64,000 nucleotides of DNA from Streptomyces canus 299MFChir4.1 (lineage in GTDB: Bacteria; Actinomycetota; Actinomycetes; Streptomycetales; Streptomycetaceae), in the NCBI RefSeq assembly GCF_000383615.1, contig NZ_KB911607.1, positions 1 to 64,000 on the forward strand, read 5' to 3'. Below are positions 1 to 7,997 of the stretch, piece by piece. The first letter of the stretch is position 1, and each line of letters begins with the position of its first letter. The notes under the pieces are model-generated. The model was not told the DNA's origin and did not search any database. It worked only from the letters and a program-made list of their open reading frames with translations. The position numbers and the translations under genes were made by a program.

Positions 1-246
1 GTTTACCCGTAATCGGGTGCACACACACGAGAGCGGAACAACCACCGGAATAAGGCGGTCGTTCACAGCGTCCTCGCTGTGTTTATTTCAAAGGAACCTC
101 GTCCCAGCAGATGCTGGAGACGGGGTATCAACATATCTGGCGTTGATTTTTGGCACGCTGTTGAGTTCTCAAGGAACGGACGCTTCCTTTGTACTCACCC
201 TCTCGGGCTTTCCTCCGGGCAGTTTCCCTTCGGTCTTGCGTTTCCG

Positions 247-252
247 ACTCTA
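247..252 (-). promoter_or_regulatory. rrn promoter -10 hexamer TAGAGT
   Basis: On the minus strand TAGAGT sits in GTCTGATAGAGTCGGAAACG, the form seen in Streptomyces rrn P promoters. No clear TTGACA -35 box is visible at 17-18 bases. Confidence 0.6.
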
Positions 253-328
253 TCAGACCGTTTCCGGTTCCGATTTCCTCGGTGCTTTCCAGGTTCCCGC
301 TCTCGCGTTTCCCTTTCCGGCGGTTCCG

Positions 329-334
329 ACTTTA
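329..334 (-). promoter_or_regulatory. rrn promoter -10 hexamer TAAAGT
   Basis: Second copy of the same element, TTCTGATAAAGTCGGAACC on the minus strand, about 82 bases upstream of the first, consistent with the tandem promoters of Streptomyces rRNA operons. Confidence 0.6.
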
Positions 335-426
335 TCAGAAGTTCTGAGCCGGAATTCCCGCCCCCTGGAGGCTGGCCCCGGAGCACGAAGCTGCCGGGTT
401 CCCCCTCAGGCGGAGCCGTAAACGTA

Positions 427-470
427 CTGGAGCGGGGCGCCTCGATGCAAATCGAGGCGCCCCGCTCCAG
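427..470 (-). terminator. Strong terminator hairpin after rnj
   Basis: Perfect 20-bp stem (427-446 pairing with 451-470) with a 4-base loop, 30 bases after the rnj stop. It separates rnj from the rrn promoters that fire in the same direction. Confidence 0.85.
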
Positions 471-499
471 GTTCGCTCGGACGGATGTCCGACGGTCCG

Positions 500-2185
500 T
501 CAGACCTCCACCACCACAGGCAGGATCATCGGCCTGCGGCGATACGTGTCGGAGACCCACTTGCCCAGGGTCCGACGCACCAGCTGTTGCAGCTGGTGGG
601 GTTCGACCACGCCGTCCTGCGCCGAGCGCTCGAGTACCTCGGTGACCCGCGGGATCACGTCGGCGAAGGCCGAGTCCTCGATGCCGGAGCCGCGCGCCTG
701 GATGTGCGGGCCGCCCGTGATCTTGCCGGTGGACGAGTCCACGACCAGGAAGACCGAGATGATGCCCTCGTCGCCGAGGATCTTGCGGTCCTTGAGGGCC
801 GGCTCGCCGACATCGCCGACCGAGAGGCCGTCGACGTAGACGTAACCCGCCTGGACCTTGCCCGCGATCTTCGCCTTGCCCTCGACTAGGTCGACGACCA
901 CGCCGTCCTCGGCGATGACGATGCGGTCGTGCGGGACGCCGGTCAGGGCACCGAGTTCGGCGTTGGCGCGAAGGTGGCGCCATTCGCCGTGGACCGGCAT
1001 CAGGTTCTTCGGCCGGCAGATGTTGTAGAAGTACAGGAGCTCGCCCGCGGACGCGTGGCCCGAGACGTGCACCTTGGCGTTGCCCTTGTGGACGACGTTG
1101 GCGCCCCAGCGGGTCAGGCCGTTGATCACGCGGTAGACGGCGTTCTCGTTCCCGGGGATCAGCGAGGACGCGAGGATGACGGTGTCGCCCTGGACGATCC
1201 GGATCTGGTGGTCACGGTTGGCCATGCGGGACAGGGCGGCCATCGGTTCGCCCTGCGAGCCCGTGCAGACCAGGACGACCTCGTGGTCCGGGAGGTCGTC
1301 GAGCGTCTTGACGTCGACCACCAGGCCCGGGGGGACCTTCAGGTAGCCGAGGTCTCTCGCGATGCCCATGTTGCGGACCATCGAGCGGCCGACGAAGGCG
1401 ACCCGGCGGCCGTACTCGTGGGCCGCGTCCAGGATCTGCTGGATGCGGTGGATGTGGCTGGCGAAGCTCGCCACGATGATCCGCTTGCGGGCGTTGCCGA
1501 AGACCTGCCGCAGGACGTTCGAGATGTCCTTCTCGGGCGGGACGAAGCCCGGTACCTCGGCGTTCGTCGAGTCGGAGAGGAGAAGGTCGATGCCCTCCTC
1601 GCTCAGCCGCGCGAACGCGTGCAGGTCGGTGAGCCGGCCGTCCAGCGGGAGCTGGTCCATCTTGAAGTCGCCCGTGTGGACCACCATGCCGGCGGGCGTG
1701 CGGATGGCGACCGCGAGGGCGTCGGGGATGGAGTGGTTGACCGCGACGAACTCGCAGTCGAAGGGGCCGATGCGCTCGCGGTGTCCCTCCGCCACCTCAA
1801 GGGTGTACGGACGGATGCGGTGCTCCTGGAGCTTGGCCTCGATGAGCGCGAGGGTCAGCTTGGAGCCGATCAGCGGAATGTCCGGCTTCTCGCGGAGGAG
1901 GTAGGGGACGCCACCGATGTGGTCCTCGTGGCCATGGGTGAGGACGATGCCCTCGATGTCGTCGAGGCGGTCCCTGACGGACGAGAAATCCGGCAGGATC
2001 AGGTCGATTCCGGGCTGTTCCTCCTCGGGGAACAGCACTCCGCAGTCGACGATCAGCAGGCGGCCGCCGTATTCGAAGACCGTCATGTTTCGGCCGATCT
2101 CACCGAGACCGCCGAGTGGGGTGACCCGCAGGGCGCCCTCGGCAAGCGGCGGGGGCGGGGCCAGTTCGGGATGCGGATGACTCAA
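500..2185 (-). CDS. rnj: Ribonuclease J
   Basis: Metallo-beta-lactamase/beta-CASP ribonuclease that matures and degrades RNA with endo- and 5'-exonuclease activity. The zinc motif HGHEDH is at residues 84-89, after an N-terminal GGLGEIGRN segment typical of RNase J; a C-terminal RNase J domain follows, 561 residues in all. The chosen start is a TTG preceded at good spacing by GGTGAGGAGAG. An in-frame start 31 codons further up would run through a large hairpin and lacks a ribosome site. It lies downstream of dapA on the same strand, separated by 153 bases, and ends at a strong terminator before the rrn leader. Function is certain; the exact start is very likely. Confidence 0.95.
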   Translation of the reverse strand: MSHPHPELAPPPPLAEGALRVTPLGGLGEIGRNMTVFEYGGRLLIVDCGVLFPEEEQPGIDLILPDFSSVRDRLDDIEGIVLTHGHEDHIGGVPYLLREKPDIPLIGSKLTLALIEAKLQEHRIRPYTLEVAEGHRERIGPFDCEFVAVNHSIPDALAVAIRTPAGMVVHTGDFKMDQLPLDGRLTDLHAFARLSEEGIDLLLSDSTNAEVPGFVPPEKDISNVLRQVFGNARKRIIVASFASHIHRIQQILDAAHEYGRRVAFVGRSMVRNMGIARDLGYLKVPPGLVVDVKTLDDLPDHEVVLVCTGSQGEPMAALSRMANRDHQIRIVQGDTVILASSLIPGNENAVYRVINGLTRWGANVVHKGNAKVHVSGHASAGELLYFYNICRPKNLMPVHGEWRHLRANAELGALTGVPHDRIVIAEDGVVVDLVEGKAKIAGKVQAGYVYVDGLSVGDVGEPALKDRKILGDEGIISVFLVVDSSTGKITGGPHIQARGSGIEDSAFADVIPRVTEVLERSAQDGVVEPHQLQQLVRRTLGKWVSDTYRRRPMILPVVVEV

Positions 2186-2199
2186 AAGACTCTCCTCAC

Positions 2200-2238
2200 C
2201 ACGCACGCCACGTACCGGTGGGGCACGTGGCGTGCGTG
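2200..2238 (-). promoter_or_regulatory. Leader hairpin just upstream of the rnj ribosome site
   Basis: A 14-bp perfect stem (2200-2213 with 2225-2238) sits between dapA and rnj, 15 bases before the TTG start. It could end dapA transcripts, or be an mRNA leader structure acting on rnj; no T-run follows on the minus strand. Confidence 0.6.
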
Positions 2239-2338
2239 ACGTTCGTGCGTGTAGCAGTTGTCGTTGTGGTGCGGGCACCGGTGGCCCGCCTATTCAGTTG
2301 TTGAGTCCATTTGCGCGCCGGGCGCGCGAAGTCTGGTG

Positions 2339-3238
2339 CTAGAGCTGTACCCCGCCGGCTGCAAGATCGATCTTGAGCTGCCGGATCTCTTCGGGCGAGA
2401 GCTCGACCATGGGGGCGCGCAGGGGTCCCGCGGGGAGCCCCTGGAGGGTGAGCGCCGCCTTGGTGGTCATCACGCCCTGGGTACGGAACATGCCCGTGTA
2501 GACGGGAAGCAGCTTCTGGTGGATCTCGGTGGCCTTCTGTACGTCACCCGACACGAACGCCTCGACCAGGGCGCGCAGGTCCGGGGTGACGACGTGGCCG
2601 ACGACCGAGACGAAGCCGACCGCGCCCACGGAGAGCAGCGGGAGGTTCAGCATGTCGTCGCCGGAGTACCAGGCGAGGCCGGAGCGGGCGATGGCCCAGC
2701 TGGCGCGGCCGAGGTCGCCCTTGGCGTCCTTGTTGGCGACGATCCGCGGGTGCTCGGCGAGCCGGACCAGCGTCTCGGTGCTGATCGGGACGCCGCTGCG
2801 GCCCGGGATGTCGTAGAGCATGACGGGCAGCTCCGCGGCGTCGGCGACGGCCTTGAAGTGCCGGTACAGGCCCTCCTGCGGGGGCTTGTTGTAGTACGGC
2901 GTCACGATCAGGAGGCCGTGTGCGCCGACCTTCTCCGCGGCCTGGGCCAGCTCGATGCTGTGGCGGGTGTCGTTGGTGCCGACGCCGGCGATGACGTGGG
3001 CGCGGTCGCCGACCGCCTCCAGCACGGCTCGTACCAGGTCCGATTTCTCCGCGTTACCGGTGGTGGGCGACTCGCCGGTGGTGCCGTTGATGATCAGGCC
3101 GTCGTTGCCTGCGTCCACCAGGTGGGTGGCGAGCCGCTGTGCGCCGTCGAGGTCGAGTGCGCCGTCCGCCGTGAAGGGCGTGACCATGGCGGTGAGGACC
3201 CGCCCGAAGGGGGTCTGCGGAGTGGAGGTCGGAGCCAT
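2339..3238 (-). CDS. dapA: 4-hydroxy-tetrahydrodipicolinate synthase
   Basis: Class I aldolase that condenses pyruvate with aspartate-semialdehyde, the first committed step to diaminopimelate and lysine. Seen in the sequence: GTTGES at residues 52-57, the YYNKP segment (Tyr115/116), Tyr142 in LYDIPGRSG and the Schiff-base Lys170 in ANKDAKGD, matching the family. Length 299 residues is normal. I chose the ATG giving MAPTSTPQ; a GTG three codons upstream is possible and neither has a strong ribosome site. It lies between thyX and rnj on the same strand, away from dapB, as is common in Streptomyces. Confidence 0.95.
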   Translation of the reverse strand: MAPTSTPQTPFGRVLTAMVTPFTADGALDLDGAQRLATHLVDAGNDGLIINGTTGESPTTGNAEKSDLVRAVLEAVGDRAHVIAGVGTNDTRHSIELAQAAEKVGAHGLLIVTPYYNKPPQEGLYRHFKAVADAAELPVMLYDIPGRSGVPISTETLVRLAEHPRIVANKDAKGDLGRASWAIARSGLAWYSGDDMLNLPLLSVGAVGFVSVVGHVVTPDLRALVEAFVSGDVQKATEIHQKLLPVYTGMFRTQGVMTTKAALTLQGLPAGPLRAPMVELSPEEIRQLKIDLAAGGVQL

Positions 3239-3312
3239 GGGGAACACGCTACTCGTTGCGCAGGGCGGGGTCTGCCCTAGGGGGGCCGGGAAAAGTCAGG
3301 ACAAATGCGGAG

Positions 3313-3350
3313 CCCGGCACTGCCTGCTCGGGGGTTCAAGCAGTGCCGGG
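3313..3350 (-). terminator. Terminator hairpin after thyX
   Basis: 11-bp perfect stem (3313-3323 with 3340-3350) in the 212-base gap between thyX and dapA. Confidence 0.6.
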
Positions 3351-3450
3351 TCCGTTTGATCAGGCTAGATGAACTTCTCTAAATGCCGCAATACGGACAC
3401 TTCGCGAGGCGGACCCGCACATGTGTGCCCTGCGGGGAAACAGGCGTCCG

Positions 3451-4191
3451 TTACGGCGCCACACGGCCGTTCGCGTTGAAGGCCGCGTAGGTGAGCGGCA
3501 TGAGCTTGGCCCACTCCGCCTCCATCTTCTCGCCGACCATCTCGATCTCCCGCTGCGGGAAGGACGGCACCTTCGCCTGCTCGTGCTGGGTGCGCAGACC
3601 GAGGAAGTGCATGAGCGAGCGGGCATTGCAGGTGGCGTACATCGAGGAGAACAGTCCGACGGGCAGGACCGAACGGGCGACCTCGCGGGCGACGCCCTGC
3701 GCGAGCATGTCCTGGTAGGCCCGGTACGCCTGGCGGTACGACTCGTTCATGGCGTTCGCGACGGACTCGTGCTGCTCCGGGGTGCCCTCGACGAAGACGT
3801 ACTTGCCCGGGCGGCCCTGCTGGACGAGCTTGCGGTCGGGGCCGGGGATGTAGAAGACGGGCTGGAGCTCCCGGTAGCGGCCGGACTCCTCGTTGTACGA
3901 CCAGCCCACGCGGTGCCGCATGAACTCGCGGAAGACGAGGATCGGGGCGCTGATGAAGAAGGTCATGGAGTTGTGCTCGAACGGGCTGCCGTGCCGGTCC
4001 CGCATGAGGTAGTTGATCAGGCCCTTGGAGCGCTCCGGGTCCTTGTTCAGCTCGTCCAGGGACTGCTCTCCGACGGTCGACACCCTGGCGGCGAACAGCA
4101 CGTCGGAGTCGGCCGCGCTGTGCTTGACCAGTTCGACGGTGACGTCGTCGCGCAGCTCGATCTTGAAATCGTCGTCGGGGGTGGGGGTCAC
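3451..4191 (-). CDS. thyX: FAD-dependent thymidylate synthase ThyX
   Basis: Flavin-dependent enzyme methylating dUMP to dTMP with methylene-tetrahydrofolate and NADPH. The ThyX signature RHRVGWSYNEES starts at residue 92; HGSPFEHNSMTF precedes it and a QHEQAKVPSFPQ segment lies near the C-terminus. Length is 246 residues from the GTG start chosen here, which has GGAAGGA upstream. A longer frame reaches 4248 but adds an atypical arginine-rich leader. Single gene followed by a hairpin. Confidence 0.94.
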   Translation of the reverse strand: MTPTPDDDFKIELRDDVTVELVKHSAADSDVLFAARVSTVGEQSLDELNKDPERSKGLINYLMRDRHGSPFEHNSMTFFISAPILVFREFMRHRVGWSYNEESGRYRELQPVFYIPGPDRKLVQQGRPGKYVFVEGTPEQHESVANAMNESYRQAYRAYQDMLAQGVAREVARSVLPVGLFSSMYATCNARSLMHFLGLRTQHEQAKVPSFPQREIEMVGEKMEAEWAKLMPLTYAAFNANGRVAP

Positions 4192-4381
4192 GGTTCGGGG
4201 GGTCCTTCCCAGCTCGTTCGGTGGCGACGCCACTCTACGGCCCGCCAAACAGGACTTTCAGTGGCGTGACCGAGTTAAGTCGGCGAAACCGGGCACCTTC
4301 TGCGGCAACCGCTCGTCTGTACAGACAGCAGCGATTCGTTCGATCCCCGAAGTTCCATCCCCTGAAGGGAGAAGTACCCCC

Positions 4382-4624
4382 ATGCTGTTGCGTCGGCGCG
4401 AACCCGTTCCGTTCGCCTTTGTCGCCGAAGCCGACAGGTTCCGCAGCAATGTCACTCCTCCGCCCCGTGAGCGGGCGTCCGCCGGTGAGGTGGCCGGGCG
4501 CTGGCTGGTGGGGCTCACCATCGTCGCCGGACTCGTGGGATCCCTGGTCCTCGGGATGCCGGCCCTGTCGCAGGATCAGGCGCCCTCGCAGACACAGCAG
4601 TCCCAGGCATCTCAGGGACACTGA
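4382..4624 (+). CDS. Small single-pass membrane protein, unknown function
   Basis: 80-residue protein: a charged N-terminus (MLLRRREPVP), one transmembrane stretch at about residues 41-60 (WLVGLTIVAGLVG and on) and a Gln/Ser-rich tail. The ATG has GAAGGGAGAAG upstream. It is divergent from thyX. The layout looks like small conserved Streptomyces membrane proteins; no function can be assigned. Confidence 0.75.
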   Translation: MLLRRREPVPFAFVAEADRFRSNVTPPPRERASAGEVAGRWLVGLTIVAGLVGSLVLGMPALSQDQAPSQTQQSQASQGH

Positions 4625-4640
4625 CGCGGACACTGACTCC

Positions 4641-4668
4641 CCCCCCACTGCCCGAATGGCGTGGGAGG
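4641..4668. repeat. Short GC-rich palindromic element
   Basis: Left arm CCCCCCACTGCC and right arm GGCGTGGGAGG around a short loop form an imperfect hairpin. Similar elements recur between Streptomyces genes; here it separates two plus-strand genes and may act as a weak terminator. Confidence 0.45.
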
Positions 4669-4760
4669 CTCCCCCCATTGGCCCCCGAAGGTGGCTCGCG
4701 GGGACAGCTGCGGATAGCCTCACCGGCACAGCCCACGCATGGATCGAGTGAGGACCCGCC

Positions 4761-5315
4761 GTGCCCCTGCCCTTCCTGACGGCCGACCGCGCATTCGAGA
4801 CGACGGACGACGTCGCTCTGCCGTTCGACAACCGTGACCACTGGCGGCGCCCCTACCGGCCCGGTCCGTGGCGGGTGGGCGTGGCGGCGGTCCTTCTTCT
4901 GCTCGCCTCGTACGTGCTGTTCGCCGCGGTGATCATCGCGCTGACCGACTCGCCGTCCGAGGCCGCGGTGGTGTTCGGCATCGCGGTGCTCGTCATCGTC
5001 GGCGCGCTGCGGCTGCTGCGCATGGGCGTGTGGGTGTGCGGCCGCGGAGTGCGCCGGGTGGGCTTCCTGTTCACTCGTACGGTGCTCTGGGAGCAGGTCG
5101 TCGCCGTGCGGACGGCACAGCAGCCGGTGCGCTGGCTCGGACTGCCGCGCACGGTCCAGGGCCAGGCCCTGACCCTCGTACGGCAGGGCCGGGGACCGCA
5201 GGACCCGCAGCCGCTGCTCACCACGCACAACGCGGACTTCCTCGCGCGCGGCCAGGCGTTCGACCGGGCCGCGGACGCGGTGGAGGCCTGGGCCGCGGAG
5301 TACGCGCGGGGCTGA
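4761..5315 (+). CDS. PH-like domain membrane protein
   Basis: 184 residues. Two adjacent transmembrane helices at about 38-60 and 67-86 are followed by a soluble region (GVWVCGRGVRRVGFLFTRTV, WEQV) typical of the small bacterial PH-like membrane proteins of actinobacteria. The GTG start follows GAGTGAGGA at good spacing. It is convergent with the TPR gene, with a shared terminator between. Fold assignment is an inference from pattern; function unknown. Confidence 0.75.
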   Translation: MPLPFLTADRAFETTDDVALPFDNRDHWRRPYRPGPWRVGVAAVLLLLASYVLFAAVIIALTDSPSEAAVVFGIAVLVIVGALRLLRMGVWVCGRGVRRVGFLFTRTVLWEQVVAVRTAQQPVRWLGLPRTVQGQALTLVRQGRGPQDPQPLLTTHNADFLARGQAFDRAADAVEAWAAEYARG

Positions 5316-5335
5316 CCCGACAGGGGCACACGAAG

Positions 5336-5369
5336 AAGGGGGCCGGTCCGCACCAGGACCGGCCCCCTT
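5336..5369. terminator. Bidirectional terminator
   Basis: 14-bp perfect stem (5336-5349 with 5356-5369) flanked by AA/TT, lying between two convergent genes. Confidence 0.85.
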
Positions 5370-5384
5370 CGACGTGCCGGGATC

Positions 5385-5840
5385 TCAGAGCTGCTGGACG
5401 GGCCTGCCGTCGTGCAGTGCTATCGCGCGCTGCATGGCCTTGCGGGCGCGTGGGGTGTCGCGGGCGTCGTGGTAGGCCACGGCGAGCCGGAACCAGCTGC
5501 GCCAGTCGTCGGGGGCCGTCTCCGTCTCGGCCTTGCGCTGGGCGAAGACCTCGTCGGCGGAGTCGCGGTCGATCCGGCCGGCGGGCGTGCGCTTGAGCTC
5601 GTCGACGGGCAGGCCGCCCTCGGCGTCGAGCTCGGCGGCCAGCGCGTTGGCCCTGCGGACGAACTGGGTGTTCTTCCACAGGAACCACAGGCCGATCACC
5701 GGCAGGATCAGCACCGCGACGCCGAACGTGACGGTGATGAGCGTGCCGGACTGGATCAGCATGACGCCACGGCTGCCGACCAGGACGAAGTAGAAGACCA
5801 GGACGGCGGCCGTGACGGCGTAGGACAGCTTGGCGCGCAT
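5385..5840 (-). CDS. Membrane protein with C-terminal TPR-like repeat
   Basis: 151 residues. Two transmembrane helices (about 8-27 and 35-55) precede a soluble part whose last 40 residues (SWFRLAVAYHDARDTPRARK) look like one tetratricopeptide unit. Its ATG overlaps the dapB stop (TGATG), so it is translationally coupled to dapB and is the last gene of the rpsO-pnp-peptidase-dapB array. Role unknown. Confidence 0.8.
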   Translation of the reverse strand: MRAKLSYAVTAAVLVFYFVLVGSRGVMLIQSGTLITVTFGVAVLILPVIGLWFLWKNTQFVRRANALAAELDAEGGLPVDELKRTPAGRIDRDSADEVFAQRKAETETAPDDWRSWFRLAVAYHDARDTPRARKAMQRAIALHDGRPVQQL

Positions 5841-6592
5841 CAGCCCAGGTCCAGGAAGTTCTCCAGGCCGAAGGTCAGGCCCGGGGTCGTGACCACTCGG
5901 CGGGCGCCGAGCAGGATGCCCGGCATGAAGCTGCTGTGGTGCAGGGAGTCGTGGCGGATGGTCAGCGTCTCGCCCTCGCCGCCCAGCAGGACTTCCTGAT
6001 GGGCCAGCAGACCGCGCAGACGGACGGAGTGCACGGGGATGCCGTCGACGTCCGCGCCGCGCGCGCCGTCCAGGGCCGTCTCGGTGGCGTCCGGCGCCGG
6101 GGTCGTGCCCGCCGCGCGCCGGGCCTCGGCGATGAGCTGGGCGGTGCGCGTGGCGGTGCCGGACGGGGCGTCCACCTTCTTCGGGTGGTGAAGCTCGACG
6201 ACCTCGACCGACTCGAAGTAGGGCGCGGCGATCTGCGCGAACTTCATGTTCAGAACGGCCCCGATGGAGAAGTTGGGCGCGATGAGGACGCCGGTCTCCG
6301 GGGACTTCGACAGCCAGTCCTTCAGCTGCGCGAGACGCTCGTCGGTCCAGCCGGTGGTGCCGACGACCGCGTGGATGCCGTGACTCAGGCAGTAATCCAG
6401 GTTCTCCATCACGGAGGCAGGCGTGGTCAGTTCGACCGCGACCTGGGCGCCCGTCTCGGCGAGGGTCTCCAGCTTGTCGCCCCGGCCGAGAGCGGCGACC
6501 AGTTCCATGTCCTCGGCGGCCTCGACGGCCTTGACCGCCTCGGAACCGATGCGGCCCTTGGCACCGAGGACCGCCACGCGCAGCTTGCTCAT
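5840..6592 (-). CDS. dapB: 4-hydroxy-tetrahydrodipicolinate reductase
   Basis: NAD(P)H-dependent reductase, second step of the diaminopimelate pathway. Seen: the Rossmann motif GAKGRIG at residues 10-16, the VGTTGW segment near 77-82, and the catalytic ELHHPKKVDAPSG block with His135 and Lys139. Length of 250 is normal. The ATG follows a ribosome site in AAGGAAGCAAG. It lies 25 bases after the M16 peptidase gene and overlaps the next gene by one base. Confidence 0.96.
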   Translation of the reverse strand: MSKLRVAVLGAKGRIGSEAVKAVEAAEDMELVAALGRGDKLETLAETGAQVAVELTTPASVMENLDYCLSHGIHAVVGTTGWTDERLAQLKDWLSKSPETGVLIAPNFSIGAVLNMKFAQIAAPYFESVEVVELHHPKKVDAPSGTATRTAQLIAEARRAAGTTPAPDATETALDGARGADVDGIPVHSVRLRGLLAHQEVLLGGEGETLTIRHDSLHHSSFMPGILLGARRVVTTPGLTFGLENFLDLG

Positions 6593-6617
6593 CTTCTTGC
6601 TTCCTTAAGGGGAGGGC

Positions 6618-7997
6618 TTACGCGACCGCTTCGTGCAGTCGGGCCGCCTGCTTGTCCTTCAGCGGGCCGATGACCGACAGCGACGGGCGCCGTCCCAGGA
6701 TCTCGCGGGCGACCGCGCGGACGTCGTCCGGGGTGACCGACGCGATGCGGGCCAGCATGTCGTCGACGGACATCTGCTCGCCCCAGCACAGCTCGCTCTT
6801 GCCGATGCGGTTCATCAGCGCGCCGGTGTCCTCCAGACCCAGGACCGTGGAGCCCCTCAGCTGGCCGATGGCGCGGCCGATCTCATCGTCCGAGAGACCG
6901 TGTTCGGCGACCTGGTCGAGCTCGTCCCGGCAGATCTTCAGCACGTCGTGGACCTGCGAGGGCCGGCAGCCGGCGTACACCCCGAACAGGCCGCAGTCGG
7001 CGAAGCCTGAGGTGTACGAGTAGACGCTGTACGCCAGTCCGCGCTTCTCCCTGACCTCCTGGAAGAGGCGGGAGGACATGCCGCCGCCGAGCGCGGTGTT
7101 CAGCACGCCGAGGGCCCAGCGGCGGTCGTCCGTGCGGGCGAGGCCGGGCATGCCGAGGACGACGTGGGCCTGCTCGGTCTTGCGGCCGATCAGCTCGACG
7201 CGGCCCGCGGTGCGCAGGGCGCGCCGACCGTCGCGCGGGGCGATGGGCGTGGCGTCCGGGCTCTTGAGGGCGCCGGCCTTCTCGAAGGCGGCGCGGACCT
7301 GTCGTACGACCTTGTCGTGGTCGACGTTGCCCGCGGCCGCGACGACGAGATGCGTCGGGTCGTAGTGCTTCTTGTAGAAGCGGCGGATGCGGTCGGCGGT
7401 CAGGGCGTTGACGGTGTCGACGGTGCCGAGGACCGGGCGGCCGAGGGGGTTGTCGCCGAACATGGTGTGCGCGAACAGGTCGTGCACGCAGTCGCCCGGG
7501 TCGTCCTCGGTCATCGCGATCTCTTCGAGGATCGCGCCGCGCTCGACGTTGACGTCCTCTTCGAGGATGAGGGAGCCGGTGAGCATGTCGCAGACCACGT
7601 CGATGGCGAGCGGCAGGTCGGCGTCGAGCACGCGCGCGTAGTAGCACGTGTACTCCTTCGCGGTGAACGCGTTCATCTCGCCGCCGACCGCGTCGATGGC
7701 GGAGGAGATGTCCAGCGCGCTGCGCTTGGAGGTGCCCTTGAAGAGGAGGTGCTCCAGGTAGTGCGTGGCGCCGTTCAGTGACGGTGTCTCGTCGCGGGAG
7801 CCGACGTGCGCCCAGATGCCGAAGGTCGCGGAGCGGACCGAGGGGAGGGTCTCGGTGACGATGCGCAGGCCACCGGGGAGGGTGGTCTTGCGGACGGTGC
7901 CGATGCCGTTCTCGCCCTTGATCAGGGTTTGGGTACGGGCGACGGCCCGCGCCTCCGAAGAGGTGCGGGCCGTCGCCTTGGAGCTAGGGGACGTCAC
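6618..7997 (-). CDS. M16-family zinc peptidase
   Basis: 459-residue insulinase/processing-peptidase-like protein. The inverted zinc motif HYLEH is at residues 79-83 and the third ligand Glu159 is in ILEEI, 76 residues later, so the N-terminal half is catalytically complete. The C-terminal half is the usual inactive M16C domain. The GTG start overlaps the pnp stop in GTGA, showing tight coupling. This pnp-M16-dapB order is conserved in Streptomyces; the substrate is unknown. Confidence 0.92.
   Translation of the reverse strand: MTSPSSKATARTSSEARAVARTQTLIKGENGIGTVRKTTLPGGLRIVTETLPSVRSATFGIWAHVGSRDETPSLNGATHYLEHLLFKGTSKRSALDISSAIDAVGGEMNAFTAKEYTCYYARVLDADLPLAIDVVCDMLTGSLILEEDVNVERGAILEEIAMTEDDPGDCVHDLFAHTMFGDNPLGRPVLGTVDTVNALTADRIRRFYKKHYDPTHLVVAAAGNVDHDKVVRQVRAAFEKAGALKSPDATPIAPRDGRRALRTAGRVELIGRKTEQAHVVLGMPGLARTDDRRWALGVLNTALGGGMSSRLFQEVREKRGLAYSVYSYTSGFADCGLFGVYAGCRPSQVHDVLKICRDELDQVAEHGLSDDEIGRAIGQLRGSTVLGLEDTGALMNRIGKSELCWGEQMSVDDMLARIASVTPDDVRAVAREILGRRPSLSVIGPLKDKQAARLHEAVA

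Larger units (their letters stand above)
1..400 (-). promoter_or_regulatory. rRNA operon leader and promoter region (16S lies just beyond the left edge)
   Basis: Read on the minus strand, this stretch carries the hallmarks of a Streptomyces rrn leader: two copies of a CTGATARAGTCGGA element, then GTTCCTTGAGAACTCAACAG (complement near 162-181), an AAAATCAACG block, and a terminal GATTACGGG segment at the window edge. I recall these from 16S upstream regions in this genus, where the mature 16S 5' end follows within a few bases. The leader normally carries antitermination (boxA-like) and RNase III processing signals. No protein-coding gene is credible here. Seen directly: the repeated promoter-like elements. 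From knowledge: identification as rrn leader. The 16S gene itself is outside the window. Confidence 0.85.

Noticed and set aside
3313..3350. Possible tRNA-like structure with GGGTTCAA
   Set aside because: Only one stem is present; no anticodon or D arm, so it is a terminator hairpin.
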